NCBI RefSeq assembly: GCF_945859685.1
Contig: NC_079148.1
Coordinates: forward strand, 44,217,946-44,281,945
Origin: Eupeodes corollae
Lineage: Eukaryota > Arthropoda > Insecta > Diptera > Syrphidae
DNA length: 64,000 nt
Reading direction: 5' to 3'
The notes under the pieces were generated by a model. That model saw only the letters and a list, made by a program, of their open reading frames with translations, made no database searches and had not been told where the DNA came from. A program made the translations under genes and the position numbers. Below, one piece after another: positions 11,301 through 23,400 of this stretch. Position 1 is the stretch's first letter. Every line of letters starts with the position of its first letter.

Positions 11301-14235
11301 CTGATTTTTCAATTTTACGTCTCATTACTTTTTCTCTTTCCCACTTCAAAACAAAAAACAGATATTCACATTGATAAAGTATGTCTAAAGCCTTATTCCA
11401 AATTCAAATTGTATATCATTTAGGAAGGATTTTTCAAATTAGGCATTATTTGTCCGTGAAAAATCCACCATCATACCACGACCATTGCAACCAGTGATCA
11501 TTAATTTTTCGATTTTAAAAGTAAAGCTTAATAAAATAAACAGCGATACATTTTTGAAGAATATTTTACTTTATTATAAAGTTTTGACTTTGCCATTGAG
11601 TGTTAGAAACAATGACATGCAGGAAGCCTTGAGAAAATATTGGTTCTCAATACGTCTAGAGTTTGGAATTTTTTCCGCAGACACATTTTATGGCCTCTTT
11701 CACACGAGACAGTTTCGTCCGTACGGTTAAAATCCGTACGGTATTTATCCGTGAGCCATTTCACACTGGACGATTTAAAACAGCCGTCTCAAAGACTAAA
11801 TATATACGGCGACCGTGCCGTCGGTTATATTTTAGATATTTTTTAATTTTAACTCAGGTACAAGTGACCACAAAAACGGACGGCAGACGAATAAAAATCG
11901 TCTTTTGTGAATTCGTACGCCACTGATTCGTACGCGACGGTAGCGTCGTTCACTATTAATGGCTCGCGGATAAAAACCGTACGGATTTTAACCGTACGGA
12001 CGAAACCGTCTCGTGTGAAAGAGGCCTAAGCGAACGCATTCACAAAAGACGATTTTCATTCGTCTGCCGTCCGTTTTTGTGGTCAATTGTACTAAAGAAA
12101 AATATCTAAATTATAACCAAACGTAGACGATTTACAGTTAAAATACGTTAAAACAAAGTCCGTACGTGAAAAAATCGTACGGATTTTAACGGTACGGTTT
12201 TTATTCTTGAGCCATTAATAATAAACTAATAAAATTAACTAAAACTTTTACAGTGGACGGAGACGGGTTTTTTCCGTACGGACGATTTAAAACAGCCGTC
12301 TTAACGACTGAAATACACGGCGACCGTTCCGTCAGTGGCGTACGTGACTACGCGAACGAATTCACAAGAGACGATTTTTATTCGTCTGTTGTCCGTTTTT
12401 GCTTTCAGTTGTTCTAAAGCATTTTTATATTATATTTTATAAAACTTAGACGATTCACGGGAAAAATACGTTATGTGTGAAACAAAGTCCGTACGGAAAA
12501 AATCGTACTGATTTTAACCGTACGGACGAAAACGCCTCGTGTGAAAGAGGTCTATGAGTAGCAGCACATGTGCAAATTTAACACTGTCAAATAGCATGCT
12601 CCACTGACGTTGTCAAAATATAGAATAACGCAACCAGAAAACTTCACCGTCTTGTTGAAATCATATAACGCCGAAGCCTTAATTTTAAATTAGTTTCCGA
12701 AAAGTAGGATTACAACAGATTCAATTGTTGCGAAGGACGGGAAATCGATTGAGCGTGAATAACTGTGTTGCACAAGCTTTACAGCATCAATAACACTCTA
12801 AAGTGTCAATATGATGACATTTCAAATGACAGCTGATTTTGACAGGTGATAAATGCGTTAATTTTTTGTAATACACATTATTATATAAAATATATGATTT
12901 TTAGAAACAAAGTTGGTAGATAATTGATAATTTTCAATTGATTCATCGATATGAAACATTAGAGAAATAATTTTGTGTCATACTTCTTTTTCATATTTGC
13001 TTATACAATTCAAACTTAAGTACATCATCGAGTTTAAAGCTTATGTTCGCATAACCATGATAAATATACTATTTATCATCTATGAACATGAAATTGTGTT
13101 TAATTTCTGCTCCTGAGTTCTTTACATTTATTTCTAGTTAAAGTCTCTTTTAAATTCAGATTTTTAACATAATTTTTGCATAAATGCCTGATCTATTCAA
13201 AATCATTGTGTCATTAAATGTGTTTTACCTTATTTCTTTTAAATTGAACAAATTAAATTGTCATTTATTTCTATTCTGATTTAAATCTATCAAAAATCGA
13301 GTGCTTGAGTGATTTTTTTCTCAATTCTCATCGTCATCATCGTTGCCGTTAAAATATTCTTTCTCCATTTCTATTGTCTCTCTGGGTGAGTTGCAACATT
13401 ATTAGTGTATGTTCTGCCAATGAAGCAAATTTGATGCTACACAACCTGTATCGGTTTCTTTTCATGCCGCAACAAGTTGCAATCTACACCTCCTGGACTC
13501 ACTTCTCCTAAAGCTTTATTTAAATATAATTTCGATCAGTTGGTTCATGTATATGATATTGCTCATACTTTACGAATCACAGACACCAACCATAATTTTG
13601 AAGTACACTTATAACGAAATTTTCTTCTACGAATATTATTTTATTTTCTGAGTAAAACATCAAAATGTCTGAATGTGGAAAATGTTTAAAAATATGCGAC
13701 TTTATGATTGATTCGATCATGTGCTATGGTAACTGTCATAGAACCTTCCATGTGGAGTGTATTAATGCTAACTATAGCTCTATAAAAACGTTGAGCAAGA
13801 ACAAAGGCTTTTATTACTTTTGTAATGAATGTGATCCCTTTGTTCAGAAAAATATTACACGGGACCTTCTCTCCATAACGACAATGATTGAAAATCTTCA
13901 AAAACAATATAATCAGCTAAATATTAAAGTAGATGAAATATCGAATCATTCACATATTCAGCGAAAACAAACCAGGAGCGTAACAGCGATCTCAAAGTCT
14001 AACAATACCGCATCTAATAACCAGACAAATAAACGAAAATGCGATGAATTAGACACAACTTTACCTCAACCTCCAAATAAGAAATCATCTGAGGTGCCGA
14101 ACTCATTGATCTCAAATGATACAAATAAATTTCATATTACCCCATCGATAATACCAGTTACCACTGTTGCAATGGCCTCATTATCAACTCCTGCAATAAT
14201 TTCATCACCATCAGCATCAACATCTTTAGCATCGC

Positions 14236-14266
<31 letters not shown>

Positions 14267-14299
14267 GTCATCATCATCATCATCGTCATCGTCATCATC

Positions 14300-14335
<36 letters not shown>

Positions 14336-14401
14336 GTTATCATCATCATCACCAACCTTTTCGATACCACTTCAAACGGACTCTGTAAACAACAACAACA
14401 A

Positions 14402-14440
<39 letters not shown>

Positions 14441-14464
14441 CTACAACAACAACAACAACAATAC

Positions 14465-14498
<34 letters not shown>

Positions 14499-17400
14499 GA
14501 AATCATATCGCCAATTATATCCGGGCTTAAGGTTGTAGAGGGGCAAAAAGTGTTGTTTCTTTCTAAACTATCACCGTCAACTAATGCCCTTGATATCAAA
14601 AATTATCTTAAAGAAAAAGTGGGATCATTGTTCTTTAATGTCGAAAAAATTATTCACAGAAACTACACTAAATATTCGTCTTTTAAAATACGTGTTCCGG
14701 ATTCAGTTTTCCATGTACTAAACTCGCCTTCGTTCTGGCCAATTGGTGTAATAATACACGAATTTGTTCATAAACAGAATAGTCAAGGAATACCCCAGAA
14801 CCCTTTTCGTCAAATTCGGACAAAGTTGAATCAACATCTGAGCAGCTTAAACAAATATTAGTCTACTACCAAAATGTAAATGGACTTCGGACAAAAACTA
14901 ATATGGTCTATAAAAATGTAAACAACCTTCCCCACGATGTCATTATACTAACAGAAACTTGGCTGAACTTTTCTATTCTTGACTCGGAGCTTTTTGATGC
15001 ATCTTATCAAATTTTCAGACGTGATCGACATGATGAAGAAGACTCTAATGTTGTCGGAGGAGGAATTCTTTTTGCGATCAAGACCTCACTTACGTGTTAC
15101 CTGATAGATGACTTTCGAGCCACAGGTGTCGAAGCTCTATGTATCAAAATCAAGTTGAAATCTGGCCATTTATTTATTATCTCTGCGTATATTCCTCCAA
15201 GTTCAAACAATGAGGCTTATGAAAAGATTAATGACTGCATAGAAAATATTTATGTACTTATGGAACCCGAAGATGAAATTTTGATCGTAGGTGACTTTAA
15301 TCTACCAAACCTTAACTGGACAAAAATTGATGACGACAACTTCCATGTTCCAATAAATGCGTCCAGCCTTAATGAACTAACATGTATAGATGGTATGTCA
15401 TCGTGTGGTTTAAGTCAATTCAATGGAATGAGAAATCGTTTTGGAAAAATTCTTGACTTAGTGTTTTTCGTCGATACAATTAACAACGAAATTGCTGTTT
15501 TACCTGCTACTGTAAAACTAATAGACGAAGATCGACATCATCCTGCATTAGATATTTCACTAGGTTTAAACATGTCTTCTCCTTACAATAACAATAATAA
15601 CAACAAACTTGAATTTGACTTTTCTAAATGTAATTTTGTAGATCTTTTTGATATGTTAATAACTGTAAATTGGAATCAATTATTTTGTAATTGTAATATT
15701 GAGGATATGTGTAATAATTTTTATAGAACTCTTTTTAACTGCTTTTACGAAACTATTCCTTTAAAAAGATCACGTTTTGCTTCAAATGCACCACCATGGT
15801 TTGATACGCGTATTAAAAACTTAAAAAATAAAAGGAACAAAGCTTGGGTAAAATATAACATAACTAGAACTGACGATGATTACAGAACTTTCTTAATTCT
15901 AAAACAACTCTTTTCTGATTATTCTAACATTCTATATGACGATTACATTTGTAAAATAGAACATGGTATTAAATCTAATCCAGATAGTTTCTGGAATTTC
16001 GTTAATAATAAAAGGAAAACATGTGGCTATCCGAATTCGATGTCAAATAATTCGTCAACTAGTCATGATCCAAAGATTATTGCAAACATGTTTGCTAATC
16101 AATTCAAAGTAGCATTTGAAGAATCAGACTTTAATAATTCCTCTTCTTTTTCTTCTTCTTCTGACAGCTTTACTCATTTAAACGCAATTAATTTTGAAAT
16201 AAGTGAAGACACAGTTGCTCAACATATTTTAAAACTCGATGAGTGCTTTACTCCAGGCCCCGATGGTGTTCCATCTTATATATTAAAAAAATGTGCTTCT
16301 TATTTGTCATATCCGTTATGTGTTCTCTTCAATGCATCCTTAAAAAGTTCAATTTTTCCTGTTATCTGGAAAAGTTCATTTATTATTCCCATACACAAAA
16401 AAGGCCCAAAGAATGAAATAATGAACTATAGGCCCATTGCGAAACTATCTGTGATACCTAAACTGTTTGAGTCAATTGTGAGTAATGTTCTTTCTTTTCA
16501 TTGTAGTTCTCTTATTTGTGATAGCCAGCATGGCTTTGTCAAAAAGAGATCCACTGTAACTAATTTATTTAACTTCGTGTCCTTTTGTCTAGATGTATTT
16601 GAAAAACGCGGGCAAGTTGATTGCGTATTTACTGACTTTAGTAAAGCCTTTGACAAGTTATGTCACAATACACTAATTCTAAAATTATACCATCTAGGAT
16701 TTAACAACAATTTTATAAATTGGATTTCTTCATACTTAAAAAATCGTCGTTATTCTGTTTTGTTTCGTAATGAAAGTTCAATTCAATTTGTTGTCAATTC
16801 TGGCGTCCCTCAGGGCAGCCACCTAGGTCCTATTTTATTTGTTTTATTTATTAACGACTTGGTTTCAAACTTAAAAAACTCGTCTGTCCTTATTTATGCT
16901 GATGACATTAAGCTTTTCAAAAGTATAAAATCCTCCTCTGACTGTTTATTATTACAAGAAGACTTAACAATATTTAGGGAATGGTGCAATAAAAACCGAC
17001 TTGTTTTAAATGTTGACAAATGTAAAACTATGAGTTTTACACGTAAAAAAATTCCGTTTTTGTACGACTATATGTTTGATTCTTGTCCGGTATGTAAAGT
17101 TTCTATGTTTTCTGACTTAGGTATTATTCTAGATCCCAAATTATCATTTAATGATCATTTAAGTTATATAATTAAGAAAGCCAATAGGGTTCTTGGATTC
17201 ATTAAAAGATTCGGTCGTGATTTTCGGGATCCTTATGTTCTTAAACTTCTATTTATTTCGTTTGTTAGACCAATTTTAGAATACGGCTGTGTGGTATGGT
17301 CACCTTATTACTCAATACATGTTTCAAGAATTGAAGCGATCCAAAAAAGGTTTCTGCGTTTCTGTCTTCGGTCTCTTCCATGGGCAAGGGAAAATCTATT

Positions 17401-20400
17401 TCCTCCTTATTCTCAAAGACTAGCTTTGATCAGCCTCCCTTCTTTGACTAACCACAGAAAGTATTTACAATTTTGTTTTATTGTTGGGATTATTAATGGT
17501 TCGATATCATTACCATCAGTTCTAAGTAAATTAAATTTCAGTTTCAGTCGTGCAAGTTTAAGGCGACAGCAACCTATTATTCAAATATTTAGCAGATCAA
17601 ACTATGGTGTATGTAGCCCTCTCAATCAGTTAATAACAATTTATAACGAATTTCATTTTTGTTTAGAATCTGTAAATGATAATATAAAATGTAAACAATT
17701 TAAACTTATGTTTTTCAACAATATTGTATAATAAATATAAATTATGATATTAGATATTATTAGATTATAAGAATTTTTTTAAATATTGTTAACGTTAGAT
17801 TTTAACGAATTAAATAAATAGTTAAAATCCTCTGAAGTGGCAGATCAGATGTTTTAAAAGTTTTAGTGCGTTTGATTTGCTTCCAAAATGTGTCCAATTC
17901 CTGTCAATTGAACATAATGAAGTCATTTTACTTTATAACATTGGCTGCGTTCAATCTCGTGTTGGATAGGGTATTTTGAATAGGTGGATTTGTAGATATC
18001 TTGTTGAACGAATTGGATAGCTGTCAAAAAATTAAAACAACTTTCAACTGTACACAAAAAGCAGAGAAACATTTATGGCTAAATCAAAAACACGCTTCCG
18101 CTTCGTCTGCGTTACGGTGGGCCTGCTTCGAGGTTGCTTTGAATGACATTTCTATTATTTCATCCCTCCAAAGAGCAAATATTGTGTTTGTTGACATTTT
18201 TTACAGCTCTTGAGCTGTCTGATAAAGCAAATGTTTAGAAAATTAAACTAGAGCTTCTCTTTGGAGTCACATTACGTTCTTTTCCTTACGATTGGCAAAC
18301 GAAACGTGAGGTCGAAGTTCCATTGTGATAGCATATATTGAATTTCTATGGCTGAACTCGAGAACGTCAGGTGAAACCGTGTTTGTGATTCAGACATTAA
18401 GCCTAGTACATACTTCCTCGCGAAGTGAACGTTCGCCAGTGGAGAAAGTGAACTTTTGACATTGCTCACTGGTACACACTTGTGAGTACACGTTGTGAAC
18501 ATGAACAAACCAAATATCAAAGCTTCACCAACAGTTCCCGTACATTTTGCACGTGAATTGCCCGTGAACGAAAACTCTCCACTTTGTTCTCCACTCAGCT
18601 TCACGAGCAAGTTCACGGGTGAACCAAAAACTGAAATTTGTATGGGTTCACGAGATGGTTCACAAGTATGTACTAGGCTTTAAGCTTCGAAGTCAAAATT
18701 GTTGTAAGATAAAACATTTAATGGATAATTCAACTGATTCGTCGGACGATGGTGAACTGATAGGTGCGTAACAATTTAATAAATAAGAGATAACCTTAAT
18801 CTGTAATCTATGTTAAATTGCTTCTTAGCTCAATTGGAATCTATACGATTAATAATTTACTTGCGAAATCTCCGGTTTTAAACGATTTACGTTTAACAGA
18901 AAACTATCCTAACCTATCTTCATCGTTTATTTTATACAGAACTTCAAATAATATTTTGAATCTTTTTGTTTACCAACAAATACAAAAAACTGAAATCAAT
19001 TTTCAAGTTTCTTGAAATTCAACCATGTGTTGAATCAGCTGTTCTGTCAGATACCTACATACCCCAATAATTCGTGGATACCTTTAGATTCCTTTTTTGA
19101 CATCTCAGCTGTTTTTGGTCAGCTGTTATTTTACACTAAGAAAAAGGTATACGGTACCCTATCTGTCTGAGATTGAACGCAGCCATTTATTAGCATCATC
19201 TTAAGCTCATGGAGCCTTGTGGCATTTGGCTCAAATTTTGCCAATACAATCAACAAATATTGGTGGGAAACTGCTCAATTCTATCAAATCTATCCTTGTT
19301 TGTTTAAGGACTAAAATGGTGAGGGAATTGGTGATCTTAAAGGATGAAGACTTGAAGAAAATTCCACAATTATCTTAAAAAAACGCATTTATAAAAAAGT
19401 TTTTACAAAAGAACAAACCAATTTTAGCAATTCGGGAGGGATTGAAACTGACATCAATGTTTTGATACACAACAGATTTGGGAGTTTACAGATTGCTAGT
19501 GTTTTTGGTTTTCTTTACGTAGTTAAATGTTAAAGTCCCAACAAAACTGCAAACTCTGACTTAAAATTTGAAGAATATTTAAAATAAAAGCCAACTTATT
19601 ATGGAATAGATTTATCAGAAATTAGGAAATGCTAAATGCTGCACGAATTGACAGAGAAGAACTTAAGAGATTTGACATTATTGAACCATTAAGTGATTAT
19701 TACCTAGGTTTTATAATTATAATATTTTAAAATATACATAAAAGTATAATAAAACATAGAAAATAAGCACGAGCTACCAGATCTTTCGGCTAAACAGTAA
19801 TCAATTTACTTTTTTGGACGGTGTTTGCGTTCAACAAAAGTGTGATAAAATTGACAAATATCAAATATTGAAAAAAGTGCAACAAAAATTAAAAAACAGA
19901 AACGTAGGAAAAAAAGTTGAAAATAAAAAATAAGTTCGACCTTTAATATGGTGACAGCGCTGGTCGGATTAGGCTAGTCTGCGTGAGTGCGACAGATAGT
20001 TGTGGACATGAAATGTCAAATCAGTGATTGCATCAAAAAGAAGTAAACAAAGAGTGATACAGTTTGAATTAGTTTACTCCGAATTTGTGCATATTATTTT
20101 CTAATAGAAATATTAAAATATTAAGTGTAGTGCAGTGTGAACGCTTGTGTTTAAAAATCAAGAAACAGTGGGCTAACGAGAGCGTTTAATTTCACAGGTA
20201 AGTTGTTTTTCATATTTTTCTGAAATGTGGCAATGATAATTTTCAATGAGGCAGAATGAAATCCATTCTTTGGAGAATTGACATTCAGGTATTTGTAGTT
20301 AATGTTAAGGCGGTGTTTACATTGAAATCTCTTAAGCCTGTCATTTGGACGTTTAATAACTTTGCGTCGTTCACACTTGATAAGTAAAAAGAATTAAGAT

Positions 20401-23400
20401 AGTGATGCAGACAATTTTAAATATTTGTTTTAATGAAAAGGAGCAAGATAAAATTATGAGACCCTAAAATCGTCGGTTGAAAAGAAAATTTTAACTCCGC
20501 CCTAACAACATAAAAATACGCTATTTTGTGGGGTTAATTAAAAATACGTATATACGAGTTGTGTTCAAAAAGTACCCGGAATTTTTAAATTTCGCGGGTC
20601 TGGAGAGTCCGAAGGTCAAAATTTGTTTTGTATTGTGTCGGTGTACATGTCCCTAAAGTATGATGCAATTTTCACCAACGAAAAAAGCACGTCAAGTTCG
20701 ATTAAATGTTAAGGTTTTGCTTACTGTTTTCTTCGAATTTAATGGCATAGCGCATCAAGAGATCTTACAACAAGGTCCTACGATTATTAAGGAATATTAC
20801 CTTGAAGTTATGCGACGTTTGCGTAAAGCAATCCGAAAAAAACGCTCAGATTTATGGAAAAACAATTCATAGCTTTTGCACCACGATAACGCACCTACTT
20901 ACTCGTCTTTGCTTGTTCGTAATTTGTTGGCCAAAAACAATACCGCAGTCATGCCCCAAACTCCATGTTCATTAGATATGGCTCCGTGTGACTTTTTCCT
21001 GTTTCCAACGTTTAAGAGACCCATAAAATGACGGCGTTTTTCCTCGATCGAAGAAATAAAGGCCGATTCGCTGAGAATGCTGAAGAATATATCATAAAGT
21101 GAATATCAAGAGTACTTCGAAGATTAGAAAAAACGCTGGCATAACTGTATTAGATCTACTACTACTTTGATGGGGACCACATTGATGTAAACGAATAAAT
21201 ACAAATTTTTTGAAAAAAAAAACTAAAATTCCGGGTACTTTTTGAACACACCTCGAACATATCTTCTGAAGCAAGAAACCCGCGCGAGGGTCTAGTAACT
21301 TACAACTCTCCTTTGTATGTACGAGTGATTCCAAAAATTGGGTGGAAGCCAAGTTACATGTCGAATTCAAATGCTTCAGAATTTTGGGAAGCTCTTTTCT
21401 TCATTACAGTAATTAGAAACGCATGGATGATTTTTCATAAAGTTCAAACCTCTTGAATGGCAACTCCCATGGTTATACCACCATTCAATGTGTAAACTTC
21501 ACCTATTAGATTAGCATATTGTCAATCTTTTTGTGTTTTTAAGTTTTTGTTGCTGAAATTTGACACATGTCATATTCAGCTGTATTTAAAGTGTATAGCA
21601 TATGAGTAGCGAACTGAACGTGAATTTCTTTTCTGATAGTATTATCGTTAGCTTAGCTATTCGCTTCAAATATCAATGGTACCAACATTATTTCATTAAA
21701 AAAAAAAAAACACAAAAGAAACGTCAAATAATGACTTTCCATTGCATTTCTCAGATTGTGTTTTTATCCTCTGATTTATTTATTTAAAAAACAATTAAAA
21801 TGTTAAGCAACGTTCATTTGTTTTTTGAAGAAAACAGAAAGAGGGAAGGATAAAAATACATCTTAAAGATCTGCCTAGATACATATGTGTTTGCAACAAC
21901 TGGAAACGTTTGGATTCCCTTGCATTGGAATGGTTGGTCTGCTCCGACTTGGCAAGTAACTTTGTTGTGCAGATGATTCTTTTGGCTGGATCACCCTCCG
22001 TTGCACTTGGCATCAATGAGTTTTATTGAAAAGATCCTTTAACCTGTTCACATGCCTCAAGGTTGATACTAATGTCTTGTTGAAGTTTTTTAGAATCAGT
22101 CGTCACTTTGGTTGAAAGTAAATCATGTGAATGTGTGCCAAAGCACTTGCCTTGTAGAAACGGAGGTCCAAGATTGTTCAGTGGTTCTGCAAAACTATGC
22201 CAATAATCTTTTTGGTTCCTTTTTGATGAGCCGTATACTCCCATGGCGCTAGCCATATCGGGATTCGTTTCCATCAATTGCACCAGTCTAGCAAATTGAT
22301 TTGCATTTGTCTTTAAATAAAATATAATTTTTCATTTTTTTTTCTTTTTTTGTTATAATAATGTACACATTTTTGTTTGTACCCGTGGCATGATGGTAAG
22401 TGCGTTGGACAGTCATGCGAGAGGTCTTGGGTTCGATCTCTGCCTGTGCCATTTAAAGTTTTTTCATGGGTTCTGCCTCTTGTGAGGAATTGACAAATTC
22501 TCCAAGAGTAATTCTTGTCATGAAAAAGTGCTTTCTCAAATTAGCCGTTCGGATTTGGCTTATAAACTGTAGGTCCCTTCCATCTCTGATAACGTTACTC
22601 GCACACAGGAATGGTTGAGAGTTGTAAGGCACAAGGCCCTGGTTTTTAATAGATAGCTGCGCCACCAAAATTTTATTTAATATGTAAAAATTATTTGCAA
22701 ATACTTTTTTCTGCTATCACTTATTTGAACAAACAAACGGAAAACTCTGAATTCGCTAGGGTTATGTCTGCATATTTCGATTCGAAAGAATTAGACGTTT
22801 TGAGTCGTTAAATAAGCGAACATTCGCTAATAATAATTTGGCGATAACAATGGCGGATCCAGGGGGGGGGTCATACTGGTAATGCCCCCCCCTGGGAGAT
22901 AATTTGTTTGTTTTTTCGTAGGAATTCCCTTCAATTCAAAACTAATCGTATTGCGTTAAAAGATATGACCACTATTATATTATAAACTAGCTGGTTTACC
23001 CGACTTCACCCGGGAGGTATTCAACTATTTAATATAAAAAAATTAGGATGAAAAACTACTATTTTCTTATATTGTACCTTTTTTATTTAATAATTTTTAT
23101 AAAGTATCTCTATACATATTTCTATTATGATTATAATACTTTTTTGTAAGCATACAGATTTTTTGCCGAGCTGACACGGGAGCAAGCAACATAAAATTGT
23201 CCTTGGGTAAAACAGGGATTTGTGATATAAATGCCTGCAACCCTCAGTGTCCGTGCCTTATTGATAGACATAGCAAAACAAAGCTTTATAGGGCATTCGT
23301 TAGTAATCATCAGTATCCTGGGAATGAAAACGCTTTGGCCTTGGGCTGAACCGGAAAGAATTTTAGCTTCAATCGCTTTCCCCTGCATAGTTACTATCCG

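Larger units (their letters stand above)
13069..17826 (+). mobile_element. CR1-like LINE, nearly full-length
   Basis: The element holds a 5' leader of about 600 bp, ORF1 with a PHD-like finger, ORF2 with endonuclease and reverse transcriptase, and a short AT-rich 3' tail. Boundaries are inferred from interruption of the duplicated maltase sequence: upstream homology stops near 13068 and resumes at 17827 with CCTCTGAAGTGGCAGATCAG. PHD fingers in ORF1 are a known property of CR1-group elements. Both ORFs are open throughout, so the insertion is probably young and possibly active. Confidence 0.85.
17827..19343 (+). pseudogene. Decayed tandem copy of the maltase gene, 5' part only
   Basis: 17827-17942 matches the maltase 5' UTR and signal-peptide start (ATG at 17917, MKSF... 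equivalent). After a 1.24-kb insertion, 19185-19343 continues with the end of the signal peptide and a KYWWETAQFYQIYP block, then a stop in place of the Ser codon of KDSNGDG. Homology ends near GGTGATCTTAAAGG (about 19343). Everything encoding the catalytic residues is absent. It sits in the same intron and orientation as the intact gene, which implies tandem duplication followed by decay. Confidence 0.85.

Noticed and set aside
14158..14370. Minus-strand ORF of almost pure Met
   Set aside because: It is the reverse reading of the TCA microsatellite within LINE ORF1 and not a gene.
14349..14546. Minus-strand poly-Val ORF
   Set aside because: It is a shadow of the AAC repeat encoding poly-Asn in LINE ORF1.
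18272..18616. Minus-strand ORF of 114 codons (also 53878-54207 plus)
   Set aside because: It coincides with the 280-bp MITE in both places and ends follow the element, so it is a chance frame in non-coding repeat DNA.
22379..22470. Possible tRNA gene
   Set aside because: Box A and B-like sequences are present but there is no full cloverleaf, and the sequence continues as a repeated SINE body.
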